Notes: generated by a model not told the origin, from the letters alone. 64,000 nucleotides of DNA from Acidimicrobiia bacterium (GCA_022827785.1 JAJEIM010000009.1:62001-126000); one strand, 5' to 3'; counted from the first letter of the stretch, positions 1 through 8,688 are shown. A program made the numbers and translations.

Positions 1-72
1 GAGATGGAGTCACTCACCCTCGTGACCAGGGACCGTGCGTTCGGACAATTCGGAACCACCGTTATCTGGTAA
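1..72 (+). CDS. C-terminal end of a PIN-domain (VapC-like) toxin, partial
   Basis: The frame is open from base 1 to a TAA at 70-72 and gives a 23-residue tail containing LVTRDRAFGQFG and ending VIW. This matches the end of many PIN-domain ribonucleases (VapC toxins), where an L-hydrophobic-T-x-D-x-x-F motif carries one of the last acidic metal-binding residues. The rest of the gene, and any antitoxin, would lie upstream of the window. The call rests on a very short stretch, so other PIN-fold nucleases are equally possible. Confidence 0.5.
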   Translation, partial: EMESLTLVTRDRAFGQFGTTVIW

Positions 73-142
73 GAACCGTGGGAATCGCCGCTTCGGCAAT
101 GGCAGCGATCGCCTTTGCCGGGCCCGCCGGCGATGAGAATGG

Positions 143-900
143 ATGGCCGTGAGCACGCCAGGAAGACATGAGCACGCAGACGATTGGGGCGACCTGACCG
201 GCTGGTGGCTTGCCGAGGCCGATGACCCCGCCTACCGGGAGGAGGTGGTTCCGCTTTCCTCGAAGTGTTCCGGCCGCGGAGCGGGCACGTGTTCCTGGAT
301 CTGGGTTGCGGGGACGGGCGCATCGGTGAGATGGTGGCGGCCCGGGGGGTCAGCGTGGTCGGTGTGGACGTCAATGTCCGGCTGGCCCGTATGGCGGCCG
401 GTCGCCATCCGGTGTTCGTCAAGCGGCTACCCGATCTGGCCTGTGTCCGCGACGAGGTGGTGGATGGCGCCTACGCCGTCCTCGCGCTGGAGCACTTCGA
501 AGGCTCAAAGTGCTTCTTCACCGAGACCGCCCGGGTCACTCGCTCCGGCGGATCGTTGACGATCGTCATCAACCATCCGGTCTACACGGCTCCGCGGTCC
601 GGGCCCGTGATCGACCAGACCGACGGCGAGTTGCTTTGGCGGTTCGGCCGTTACCTGAGCCCGGGAACCAGTTTCGAGCCCGCCGGCCACCAGGCTGTCG
701 AGTTCCGGCACCGGCCCGTCGGGGCGCTGCTCACGGCCGCAGCCGGCGCCGGGTGGCATCTGGAGGAAGTCCGCGAGCGGGGCATGGGTCCGGAGGCCGC
801 CGCCCGCGACGACCTGGCAGCCCGGCACGGCGACATCCCCCATCTGATGGCCATCCGGTGGCGCCGACGTAGCAGACCCGGCCCCTCGCCTGAGCGATGA
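143..900 (+). pseudogene. SAM-dependent methyltransferase interrupted by a frameshift
   Basis: The first part (from ATG 143) reads ...DDPAYREEVVPL, a typical lead-in to a class I methyltransferase. The glycine-rich SAM motif FLDLGCGDGRIG is in another frame, which is open from before 265 to the stop at 898-900. Moving from one frame to the other near 254-260, in the run cttt-cctcg, gives a continuous VVPL-x-LEVFRPRSGH. One base therefore seems to be missing there. Downstream motifs (VVGVDVN, VVDGAYAVLALEHF, SGGSLTIVINH) fit a methyltransferase type 11 fold. The substrate is unknown. It could be a true pseudogene or a sequencing error; no programmed-frameshift signal is obvious. Confidence 0.65.
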
Positions 901-912
901 GGGCCGGGTCTG
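873..912. terminator. Strong bidirectional terminator hairpin
   Basis: A perfect 12-bp inverted repeat (cagacccggccc at 873-884, gggccgggtctg at 901-912) encloses a 16-base loop and is followed by gttgt. It sits between the convergent methyltransferase and ProX-like genes and includes the methyltransferase stop codon, as expected for a shared terminator. Confidence 0.75.
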
Positions 913-942
913 GTTGTCCGATGTTCGACTTGGGCGTACGGA

Positions 943-1881
943 TCAGCCTGCCGCTCGGGCTGTAGACAGCCAGCTGTCAACCTTGTCTCGGTTGGCAGCA
1001 ATCCAAGCCTCCGCGTCGGCCTCGATGTCGGCGTCGGTGTATTCCCCCGCGGCCATCTTGGCGTTCTGAGCCTTGATGTCACCGATGGGGATCACGACCG
1101 ACTCGAGGAGACTCCGGATGTCGGGGTTTCGATCCAGGAAGTTGGTGTTGGCCACCGCTCGAATGTCGCTGACGTTCAACTCCACCCAAACGGTATTCTC
1201 GCCCGGCACCAGGACAGCGTCCGTCCAGTTCGGCGTCCAGGCATAGAACAGCGCCGGCTGACCGGCATTTACCTTATCCACAGCGCCTCGGACCAAGCCC
1301 TCGTAGTTGCCGGAGATTTGCTCCACGCCGGAGCCCCAGCTCTCATTGGCGATCTGAGCATCAATGCGGAGCCAGCAGCCCCATCCGCCGTTGCAACCGA
1401 TCAGGTCTGCCTTGCCGTCGCCGTCGTCGTCGAAGACGCCGGCATTGGCGGCCACACCGTCCATGGAGGAGATTCCCAGCCGATCGGCTGTGGCCTTGTC
1501 GACCGCCAAACCCTCCGCGGCTCCGTCGAGCACCTGCCAGCCTACCGGTTCGATGGGCAACTCCACAGACTGGCCGGTGACGTTCTCCCCTTCCAAGTAG
1601 ACGTCATGGAGGGGGAACCAGCCATTGGCCCACAGGTCGTACTGACCCGCAGCCAGGGCGGGATAGAACGAGTTGGGGCTCAGTTCGGCGCCTGCCGGAT
1701 CGGTGACCTCGTGTCCGAGCTCAGCGATCAGCTGAGCGTAGATGGCAGCCTGCATGTAGCCGGAACTCCAGTTGGCCCGGGCGATCGCCACGGGGCCTTC
1801 CTCTTCTTGGACAGCGCAGGCCGAAAGCACGAGCACCGACGCCGCGATAGCGGCGATCAGTTTGCTCGATCTCTTGATCAC
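943..1881 (-). CDS. ProX-like glycine betaine/proline betaine-binding lipoprotein
   Basis: 312 residues. A lipoprotein signal peptide (VLVLSAC, Cys22) anchors it outside the membrane. The body matches the ProX/OpuAC class of betaine-binding proteins. The three sites that supply cage tryptophans in E. coli ProX are present as DLWANGWFPLHD, GWGCW and YAWTPNW. The EF-hand-like loop DDDGDGKADLIGC and the paired cysteines of ProX are also there. Its ATG overlaps the stop of the upstream BCCT gene by 4 nt, so the two are probably translationally coupled. No ABC permease or ATPase gene lies nearby, which is odd for a ProX protein; it may deliver ligand to the BCCT carrier. It is clearly related to the N-terminal domain of the divergent channel gene. 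Betaine specificity is inferred. Confidence 0.87.
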   Translation of the reverse strand: MIKRSSKLIAAIAASVLVLSACAVQEEEGPVAIARANWSSGYMQAAIYAQLIAELGHEVTDPAGAELSPNSFYPALAAGQYDLWANGWFPLHDVYLEGENVTGQSVELPIEPVGWQVLDGAAEGLAVDKATADRLGISSMDGVAANAGVFDDDGDGKADLIGCNGGWGCWLRIDAQIANESWGSGVEQISGNYEGLVRGAVDKVNAGQPALFYAWTPNWTDAVLVPGENTVWVELNVSDIRAVANTNFLDRNPDIRSLLESVVIPIGDIKAQNAKMAAGEYTDADIEADAEAWIAANRDKVDSWLSTARAAG

Positions 1882-3653
1882 TTTTCACCTCCTTGTCCCA
1901 GCCGCTCGATCAAGCCGCTGTGCTGGGCCTGGAAGATGGCCTCGTCGTAATGGCTCTCCAGGAGGTCGAGCTCTTCGTCGAAGGCCTTCTTCAGGCTCCA
2001 CAGCATGATCAGTAGCACGAATAGGAACGGCAGTCCTGTAGCCACGGCAGCCGTCTGGAGCGCCGACAGGCCTCCTCCGGCAAGTAGCACTATGGCCACT
2101 GCGCCCTCCATCAATGCCCAGAACACGCGCTGCGGCTTGGGCGAGTCGAGCTTTCCGCCCGAGGTGAGGTGGTCCACCACCAGGGATCCAGAGTCCGACG
2201 AGGTGACGAAGAACGAGACCAGCAGCAGGATGCCCACTATCGAGACGAAGAAGGTCCATGGGAAGGCCTCCAGCATCACGAACAGGGCGGTCGCCACGTT
2301 CTCGTTGACCGCGGTGGCCACGTCCAGTTCTCCTGTCATCTGCAGGTTCATGGCTGCTCCGCCGAACACCGCGAACCACAGGAAGCACAGCAGGCAGGGA
2401 AGGACGATCACACCGATGATCATCTCCCGCACCGAGCGCCCCTTCGAGATCCGGGCGATGAACATGCCCACGAAGGGAGACCAGGAGATCCACCATCCCC
2501 AGTAGAAGATGGTCCACCACTGCTGCCACTGCGTGTCGAGCAGGGCGGCGTTCCAGAACGAGAACTCCGGCAGGATCTGGATGTAGACCCCGATGCTCTC
2601 CACATACAGCGACAGAACCAGCAGGGTCGGGCCCACGAAGAGCACGAAGACCAGGAACGCCGCGGCCAACCATACGTTGAGCGCGCTGAGCCTCTTGACC
2701 CCGGCGTCCAAGCCCGCCACCACCGAGATAGTGGCCAGCCCCGTGATACCTGCGATCAGCAGAATCTGGACCAACAGGGTATCCGGGACACCGAAGACCT
2801 TGTTCAGCCCTGCAGCGGCCTGCGAAGCGCCGAACCCCAGCGAGGTGGCCAGCCCGAAGAGGGTGGCCACGACGGTAAGCACGTCGATAGCGTTGCCCCA
2901 TCCGCCGTAGATCCTCGGACCCAGGATCGGGTAGAAGACCGAGCGGAAGGTCAGTGGCAGGCCCCGGTTGTAGGCGAAGAACCCCAGGGCAAGGGCTACC
3001 AGTCCGTACAGCGCCCATCCATGGATCCCCCAGTGGAGGTAGGAGGTCGCCAGTGCGCCTCTGGCCGCGCCCGTCGACAAGGGTTCTACGTCGAACAGGG
3101 GAGGCGGCGCCGTCAGGTGGAAGATCGGCTCCGCGACGCCCCAGAACATCAACCCGATGCCGAGGCCGGCGGAGATCAGCATGGCGTACCAGGCGGGCGT
3201 GGAGAACTCCGGGAGCGCCGCCGGGCCACCTAGTCGGATCTTGCCGTACCTCCCGAGCGCGAAGTAGAGCGCCGCGCCTATGAAGACGTTGAACGAGATG
3301 ATGTACAGCCAGCCCACCTTCTCGTTGATGAAGTTGAGGACGGCGCTGAACACCCCGCCCGCCTGATCCGGAAAGATCAGGGTGGCGGCGATGAAGAGCA
3401 GCAGGAATCCGGCGGCAGAGAATGTCACCTGGGGATGTATGTCGAATCCCCACCTGACGATGTTCTTGTCACCGGGCTCCCGATCGGCCACCTCGGGATA
3501 GAAGTCGATGTCAGGGTCGATCTGGAGACCCTCGAAGTGCGCACGCTCCCGGATAGCAGCCTCACGGCGGCGTTCCCGGTCCTTCTCCCAGTCGTCGTAC
3601 GCCTCGGAGATTCTGGTCAGGTCAAGGTCGTGGTCGTGACCCTTGTCAGCCAT
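1878..3653 (-). CDS. BCCT-family betaine/carnitine/choline transporter
   Basis: 591 residues with about twelve membrane segments after a charged cytoplasmic N-terminus of ~75 residues rich in Asp, Glu and Arg. BCCT signatures are clear: MFWGVAEPIFH, GIHGWALYGLVALALGFFAY, and the family motif WWISWSPFVGMFIARISKGR with its tryptophans. BCCT carriers import quaternary ammonium solutes with Na+ or H+, usually during osmotic stress, and the charged termini often act in osmosensing. It is first in a two-gene minus-strand operon and overlaps the ProX-like lipoprotein gene. It is divergent from a gene for a ProX-channel fusion, which supports a role in compatible-solute handling. The exact substrate is not determined by sequence. 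Confidence 0.93.
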   Translation of the reverse strand: MADKGHDHDLDLTRISEAYDDWEKDRERRREAAIRERAHFEGLQIDPDIDFYPEVADREPGDKNIVRWGFDIHPQVTFSAAGFLLLFIAATLIFPDQAGGVFSAVLNFINEKVGWLYIISFNVFIGAALYFALGRYGKIRLGGPAALPEFSTPAWYAMLISAGLGIGLMFWGVAEPIFHLTAPPPLFDVEPLSTGAARGALATSYLHWGIHGWALYGLVALALGFFAYNRGLPLTFRSVFYPILGPRIYGGWGNAIDVLTVVATLFGLATSLGFGASQAAAGLNKVFGVPDTLLVQILLIAGITGLATISVVAGLDAGVKRLSALNVWLAAAFLVFVLFVGPTLLVLSLYVESIGVYIQILPEFSFWNAALLDTQWQQWWTIFYWGWWISWSPFVGMFIARISKGRSVREMIIGVIVLPCLLCFLWFAVFGGAAMNLQMTGELDVATAVNENVATALFVMLEAFPWTFFVSIVGILLLVSFFVTSSDSGSLVVDHLTSGGKLDSPKPQRVFWALMEGAVAIVLLAGGGLSALQTAAVATGLPFLFVLLIMLWSLKKAFDEELDLLESHYDEAIFQAQHSGLIERLGQGGEK

Positions 3654-3790
3654 GGCGCCCTCTCCCGATTCTCACGACCATACGAACTCCTTTCAGTCGC
3701 CTGGCAGTCCCGCGGCCGTCTCCGGCCCGGAACCCGTGTGTGGTCACTATATGAACAAGGCGCCCTGCACCATCACGTAAACCCGATATT

Positions 3791-3815
3791 TGTTTCGGTA
3801 AATGAGCAGGAAACA
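3791..3815. promoter_or_regulatory. Possible operator in the divergent BCCT/channel promoter region
   Basis: The 198-base region 3654-3851 separates the divergent BCCT and channel genes and is locally AT-richer than the genes. It holds an inverted repeat TGTTTC-N13-GAAACA with half-site centres 19 bases apart, about two helical turns, as expected for a dimeric repressor or activator site. A -10-like TATAGT reads toward the BCCT gene on the minus strand (near 3752-3757), without a convincing -35. No regulator gene is adjacent. Confidence 0.35.
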
Positions 3816-3851
3816 TCGCTAGCCTTGGCACAGCCCCTACCGGAGACCGCC

Positions 3852-5933
3852 GTGCGACGCACCCTGATCGCCTGTTCGCTGTCGGCCGTGGCACTGCTGG
3901 CCGTGGGGGCGGTCGTCCCCGCTTCGGGCCAGCCGGAAGGAGAACCCGCCGAGCCGAAGACCGTGCGGATGGCCCGGGCCACCTGGGACACCGGCTGGTT
4001 CCAGGCCGAGGTGTACCGGCTCCTGCTGCTGCGCTTGGGGTATCGCGTGGATGGTCCGGTCACCATGGAGAACCCGGACTTCTATCGCGCAGTGGCAGCG
4101 GGCGAGGTCGATCTCTGGGCGAACGGATGGTTCCCGACCCATGACGGCCTCATCGAGAAGGAGCTCGTGGAGGCGGTCGGTACGCAGGTCGACGCGGGGG
4201 CGCTCCAAGGCTATTTCGTCGATGTGGCTACGGCCGGGGCTCACGGCATAACCAACCTCGGAGATCTGGCCGATCCCGAAGTAGCCGCGCTGTTCGACCG
4301 GGACGGCGACGGGCGCGCCGACCTGATCGGTTGCGAGACCGGGTGGACCTGCTCCCAGGTCATCGAGCACCATCTCGACGTGTTCGGACTGGCCGCCACC
4401 GTGGAACAGGTACAGGGGGACTACTCGCCGCTGATATCGGATACCATCGCCCGTTTCGAGGCCGGGCAGCCGGTCCTCTACTACACATGGACTCCCAACT
4501 GGACCGTCGGCGAACTGGTTCCCGGTCGAGACGTCGTGTGGCTGGAGACACCGTTCTCCTCCCTCCCCCCCGACCAGGCGGCCTTTCTCGACCGCACGTC
4601 GATACCGGGAATACCGGGGTGCGCCAACAATCCATGCGAGGTGGGGTGGCCCCCCAACGACATCCGGGCTGTGGCCAACTCCGGTTTTCTCGAAGCCAAC
4701 CCGTCGGTTCGCAGGCTCCTCGAACAGGTGGTGATACCCCTTGAGGATATCTCCCGGCAGAACGCGGATATGGTCCATGATGAGGGTGATCCGGAGGACA
4801 TCCGGAGACACGCGGAAGAATGGCTGGTGGTCAATTCGGACGTGGTGTCCGCCTGGATCGAAGCCGCCGATCCGGCGGCCACCGCCGTGGGTGGTGCCGC
4901 AGACGGTTCAGCAGCCGCGGGCGGTGTATTCACGATCGCCGCACGTATCCTTCCTCCGTTCGTCATCTACGACGAGGGAACCTACAGCGGCTTCGAGGTC
5001 GACCTGGTGCGCCTCATCGCCGCTCAGCTGGGCATGACGGTCGAGATCTACGCGGTCGACACTGTGGCCAAACAGGTGGACGACATCCACCGCGGCCTGG
5101 CGGCCGTGGGGTTGGGGGGCGTAGCGATCACCGGTCATCGGGAGGAAGCGATCGACTTCTCGCTCCCGCTGCTCGACACCGGCCTCACGATCATGACCGC
5201 CACCCGTGGATCCGAAGCGGTATGGGACCGCATCCTGGTCTTCCTGCACGCCATCTGGGGTTCGGACCTGCCCTGGCTTCTCGTGGTGTTCGCGGTCGCC
5301 GTCCTGATCGCGGCGCACGTGATCTGGTGGCTGGAACGAAAGCACAACGCTGACTTCGCGGTGCCCTACCGCCGCGGCATCTGGGACTCGTTCTACTGGT
5401 CGGTCGTGACCATGAGCACGGTCGGATACGGCGACAAGGTGGCCCGTGGAAGATCGGGCAGGATGTTCGCCCTGATCTGGATCGCCCTGGGCACCCTGGT
5501 CTTTGCCAGCTTCACCGCCGCCATCGCGTCGTCGTTGGCGGTGAGCGAACTCCGGGGCGACATCGACGGACCCGCCGACCTCCCCGGTAATCGGGTCGCC
5601 ACCGTACACAACTCGGCCGGACACGCGTACCTGACCGGCGTCGGCGTCGGCCCTGTCGTGGTGCATGAGCTAGAGCAGGCGTACGATCTTCTGGCTCGGG
5701 GCGAGGTCGAAGCAGTCGTATTCGACGCGCCGGTTCTCCGGTTCCACGTATCGCGCGAGGGCGAGGGCGAGGTCGCCACGGTCGGCCCGCTGTTCGACAA
5801 GGTCCAGTACGGCCTGATGGTCAGCGAGGACGACATCGCGCTACGCGAGCGGATCGATCTGGCCCTTCTGGACCTGATCGAATCCGGTGCCTACCAGCAC
5901 ATTTACAACCGGTGGTTTGGCGCGCTCGGTTGA
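3852..5933 (+). CDS. ProX-like domain fused to an ionotropic-glutamate-receptor-like K+ channel
   Basis: 693 residues. GTG 3852 was chosen because it starts a good signal peptide (residues 1-26); the frame is open further upstream, antisense to BCCT. Residues ~36-345 are a ProX-like domain with cage tryptophans W89, W165 and W213, an EF-hand-like loop (149-157) and cysteines C161/C167. From ~357 follows a periplasmic-binding S1 lobe with ITGHREEAIDFS, whose R430 aligns with the iGluR arginine that binds a ligand carboxylate. Then come TM1 (475-494), a pore loop with the potassium filter TVGYGD (523-528), TM2 (538-562, containing SFTAAIASSLA, like the iGluR SYTANLAAF motif) and an S2 lobe with acidic D625. 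The second half is the GluR0 layout; the ProX-like domain takes the place of an amino-terminal domain. Predicted: a tetrameric inner-membrane K+ channel gated by an extracytoplasmic amino acid and tuned by betaine. Ligands and gating are inferred. Confidence 0.85.
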   Translation: MRRTLIACSLSAVALLAVGAVVPASGQPEGEPAEPKTVRMARATWDTGWFQAEVYRLLLLRLGYRVDGPVTMENPDFYRAVAAGEVDLWANGWFPTHDGLIEKELVEAVGTQVDAGALQGYFVDVATAGAHGITNLGDLADPEVAALFDRDGDGRADLIGCETGWTCSQVIEHHLDVFGLAATVEQVQGDYSPLISDTIARFEAGQPVLYYTWTPNWTVGELVPGRDVVWLETPFSSLPPDQAAFLDRTSIPGIPGCANNPCEVGWPPNDIRAVANSGFLEANPSVRRLLEQVVIPLEDISRQNADMVHDEGDPEDIRRHAEEWLVVNSDVVSAWIEAADPAATAVGGAADGSAAAGGVFTIAARILPPFVIYDEGTYSGFEVDLVRLIAAQLGMTVEIYAVDTVAKQVDDIHRGLAAVGLGGVAITGHREEAIDFSLPLLDTGLTIMTATRGSEAVWDRILVFLHAIWGSDLPWLLVVFAVAVLIAAHVIWWLERKHNADFAVPYRRGIWDSFYWSVVTMSTVGYGDKVARGRSGRMFALIWIALGTLVFASFTAAIASSLAVSELRGDIDGPADLPGNRVATVHNSAGHAYLTGVGVGPVVVHELEQAYDLLARGEVEAVVFDAPVLRFHVSREGEGEVATVGPLFDKVQYGLMVSEDDIALRERIDLALLDLIESGAYQHIYNRWFGALG

Positions 5934-5964
5934 TGGGCTATCCGGCACCGAGAGGAACGAACCC

Positions 5965-7791
5965 GTGAACCGCCCCGCTCCGGCCGAGATCCCCGACGCT
6001 CCGGGCGCCTACCTGTTCCGCGATCGGCATGGCCGGGTGAATTACGTGGGCAAGGCGAAGTCGCTCCGCAAGCGGGTCTCCACCTACTTCACAGGAGATC
6101 TGCCCCCCCGGACGCAGGCCATGGTCGAGGCGTCCGACGGAGTGGAGTGGATCATGGTGGATAGCGAGGTGGCCGCCCTGTTCCTGGAGTTCTCGCTGAT
6201 CAAGGAGCACCGGCCCCGCTTCAACATCCGCTTGCGAGACGACAAGAGCTACCCCTACCTTGCCATAACCCGGTCCGATCTCTGGCCGCGGGCTCGGGTG
6301 ATGCGGGGCGCCAAGCGCAAGGGCGTCCAGTACTTCGGCCCCTTCGCCCATGCCTATGCCATCCGCAACACCCTGGACCTGCTGCTCAAGTCTCTACCGA
6401 TCCGTACCTGCTCCGATGCGGTGTTCCGGCGCCACGAACTGAAGGGCAGGCCGTGCATCGAGTACGAGATCGAGCGGTGTTCGGCGCCCTGCGTGGGTTA
6501 TGTCGATCCGGACACCTACGCCGGGTACGTGAGCGGTCTGGACCAGGTTCTCTCGGGCAGCGCTGACGACCTGATCGACGGCATCGAATCCCGGATGGCC
6601 GAAGCATCCGAGAAACTGGACTACGAGCGCGCCGCCCGCCTGCGCGACCAGGCTCAGGATGTAAGGCGCGCCGTGGCCCGCCAGGAAGTGGTCACCGACA
6701 AGCGGGAGGACTTCGACCTCATTGCCATGGAGGAGACCGACCTCGAGACCTCTGTGCAGGTGCTCAAGGTGCGCAACGGCCGCATCGTGGGCCGGCTGGG
6801 GTCGATCATCGACAAGGTCGAGGACGTGACGCCCTCCCAGGTCACCGCCACGGTCCTCCGGGATCTCTACGACGAGTCCTCGCCGCCGCCCCGTCTCATC
6901 CTCGTGGAAGCCCTGCCCCCCGATGACGAGCCCTGGTCGGATCTCCTGTCGCAGCGACGCGGTGCTCGGGTAACCCTCAGATCCCCCAAGCGGGGCGCCA
7001 AACGCCGGCTGCTGGAGACCGCCAGGACCAACGCCTCCGAGGCCCTTCTCCGGCACCGGCTGAGGCGCCAGTCCGACCACAACGCCCGAGCACGCGACCT
7101 GCGCAGCCTCCAGACCGCCCTGGCGCTCCCGGACCCACCACTGCGGATCGAGGCGTACGACGTCTCGACGATCCAGGGGCGCCACACCGTGGCGTCGATG
7201 GTCGTTCTGGAGGACGGGCTTCCCCGCCGGGCCGACTACCGGAGGTTCCGGATCCGGACCGTGACCGGGCAGGACGACTTCTCCTCCATGGAGGAGGTGA
7301 TTCGCCGGCGCTTCACCGCATATCTCGCCGACCTCGACAAACCCGTTTCCGAACGGGGAAAGTTCGCCTACCCGCCCTCGCTGGTGCTGATCGACGGGGG
7401 ACCGGGGCAGATCGCCAGGGCGGTCGAGGTCCTCGCCCGCCTCGATCTCGACATACCCGTGGCAGGGCTGGCGAAGCGCATGGAGGAGGTGTACGTCCCC
7501 GGCCAGGTGGACCCGATCGTCATCCCGAGGGACCAGCCCGCACTCCACCTGCTCCAACGGGTCCGTGACGAGGCCCATCGCTTCGCCCTCATGTATCACC
7601 GCCAGCTCCGCGGGAAACGGATGATCGATTCCATACTCGACGACGTGGACGGGGTCGGCCCGGCTCGCAAGAAGGCACTGGTCCGGACGTTCGGCTCGGT
7701 CAAGAGGATGCGAGAGGCCAGCGTGAGCCAGCTGGCCGAGGTGGTGCCGCTACGGGTGGCCGAGAACCTCTACGCTACCTTGCATGGCTGA
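5965..7791 (+). CDS. uvrC: Excinuclease ABC subunit C
   Basis: 608 residues from GTG 5965; an upstream in-frame extension would overlap the channel gene. UvrC makes both incisions around DNA lesions in nucleotide excision repair with UvrA and UvrB. Visible parts, in order: an N-terminal GIY-YIG nuclease (GAYLFRDRHGRVNYVGKAK), a cysteine cluster (CIEYEIERCSAPC), a UVR motif (LDYERAARLRDQ), the RNase-H-like nuclease (IEAYDVSTIQG and LVLIDGGPGQ) and C-terminal helix-hairpin-helix motifs (DDVDGVGPARKKAL). It is followed directly by rapZ, a common actinobacterial and firmicute arrangement. Length is normal. Confidence 0.96.
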   Translation: MNRPAPAEIPDAPGAYLFRDRHGRVNYVGKAKSLRKRVSTYFTGDLPPRTQAMVEASDGVEWIMVDSEVAALFLEFSLIKEHRPRFNIRLRDDKSYPYLAITRSDLWPRARVMRGAKRKGVQYFGPFAHAYAIRNTLDLLLKSLPIRTCSDAVFRRHELKGRPCIEYEIERCSAPCVGYVDPDTYAGYVSGLDQVLSGSADDLIDGIESRMAEASEKLDYERAARLRDQAQDVRRAVARQEVVTDKREDFDLIAMEETDLETSVQVLKVRNGRIVGRLGSIIDKVEDVTPSQVTATVLRDLYDESSPPPRLILVEALPPDDEPWSDLLSQRRGARVTLRSPKRGAKRRLLETARTNASEALLRHRLRRQSDHNARARDLRSLQTALALPDPPLRIEAYDVSTIQGRHTVASMVVLEDGLPRRADYRRFRIRTVTGQDDFSSMEEVIRRRFTAYLADLDKPVSERGKFAYPPSLVLIDGGPGQIARAVEVLARLDLDIPVAGLAKRMEEVYVPGQVDPIVIPRDQPALHLLQRVRDEAHRFALMYHRQLRGKRMIDSILDDVDGVGPARKKALVRTFGSVKRMREASVSQLAEVVPLRVAENLYATLHG

Positions 7792-8674
7792 GCCCGACGC
7801 CCCGGTACCTACCCCGACGGGCCATGGTTCCCGGTTGCTGGTCCTCACCGGGCTTTCGGGCGCCGGCCGCTCCACCGGCGCAAAGGTCCTCGAGGACCTG
7901 GGCTTCTACGTCATCGACAACCTGCCGCCGTTCCTCCTCCGCCAGGTTGTCGAGTTGAACGACCTGCGAGCGGGCGGGCGGCACCTGGCGGTGGTCCTGG
8001 ACAGCCGCGGCGGCTTTCCACTGACCGAACTCGAGGCCCACATCCGGGAGCTGGAAAGATCCGGCATCGGAATGACGCTGGTCTTCCTGGACGCTGACGA
8101 CGACGTCCTGATCCGCCGCTACGAGGAGCACCGCCGGCCCCATCCCCTCGGATTGCCGACCCTGGCCGACTCGATCGCCGCCGAGCGCGAGATGATGGTC
8201 GACCTCCGGCTCCGGGCCGACATGTACATCAACACGAGCGAGACGAACGTCCATCAGCTTCGCGACTGGTTCGGGAGCCACCTTTCGGCGCTGGTGGACG
8301 AACACGCCATGCGCCTGGCGGTCACCTCGTTCGGCTTCAAGAACGGTACGCCCCGCGACAATGACCTGATGTTCGACGTACGCTTCCTCCCCAATCCTCA
8401 CTGGGTGCCCGGCCTCCGTCTCCTGACCGGTCGGGAAGAGCCGGTTCGAACGTTCGTGCTCGACACCGACGACGCGCGCGGTTTCCTCAAGCGGATCCGT
8501 GACCTGCTGTCCTTCCTGATCCCGCGCTACCGCGAGGAAGGCAAGTCCTACGTGAGCATCGGGATCGGCTGCACGGGAGGGCGGCACCGGTCCGTGGCCA
8601 TCGCCGAGGAACTGGGGGAGTGGCTGGGCGACGAGGGATACCACGCCACAATCCGGCATCGGGATCTCGAGTAG
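7784..8674 (+). CDS. rapZ: RapZ/YvcJ-family nucleotide-binding protein
   Basis: 296 residues, overlapping the end of uvrC by 8 nt. The N-terminus has a P-loop (GLSGAGRST). The C-terminal domain has the family signature IGIGCTGGRHRSVAIAEEL and FDVRFLPNPHW. In E. coli RapZ is an adaptor for RNase E cleavage of a small RNA. In Gram-positive bacteria the homologue binds nucleotides and has a less clear role. In many actinobacteria this gene is followed by yvcK and whiA; here pgk follows at once, so those two genes are not in their usual place. Confidence 0.95.
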   Translation: MAEPDAPVPTPTGHGSRLLVLTGLSGAGRSTGAKVLEDLGFYVIDNLPPFLLRQVVELNDLRAGGRHLAVVLDSRGGFPLTELEAHIRELERSGIGMTLVFLDADDDVLIRRYEEHRRPHPLGLPTLADSIAAEREMMVDLRLRADMYINTSETNVHQLRDWFGSHLSALVDEHAMRLAVTSFGFKNGTPRDNDLMFDVRFLPNPHWVPGLRLLTGREEPVRTFVLDTDDARGFLKRIRDLLSFLIPRYREEGKSYVSIGIGCTGGRHRSVAIAEELGEWLGDEGYHATIRHRDLE

Positions 8675-8688
8675 GAGACAACGAACTG

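Noticed and set aside
2169-3233. A 354-codon plus-strand open frame inside the BCCT gene
   Set aside because: The BCCT frame on the other strand has full family motifs; this one is Gln/Arg/Gly-rich shadow sequence.
3435-3851. Upstream in-frame extension of the channel gene
   Set aside because: It would run antisense into the BCCT start and place the clear signal peptide inside the protein. GTG 3852 fits better.
6394-7599. A 401-codon minus-strand open frame
   Set aside because: It is the antisense shadow of uvrC, with His/Gly/Val-rich composition and no recognisable motif.
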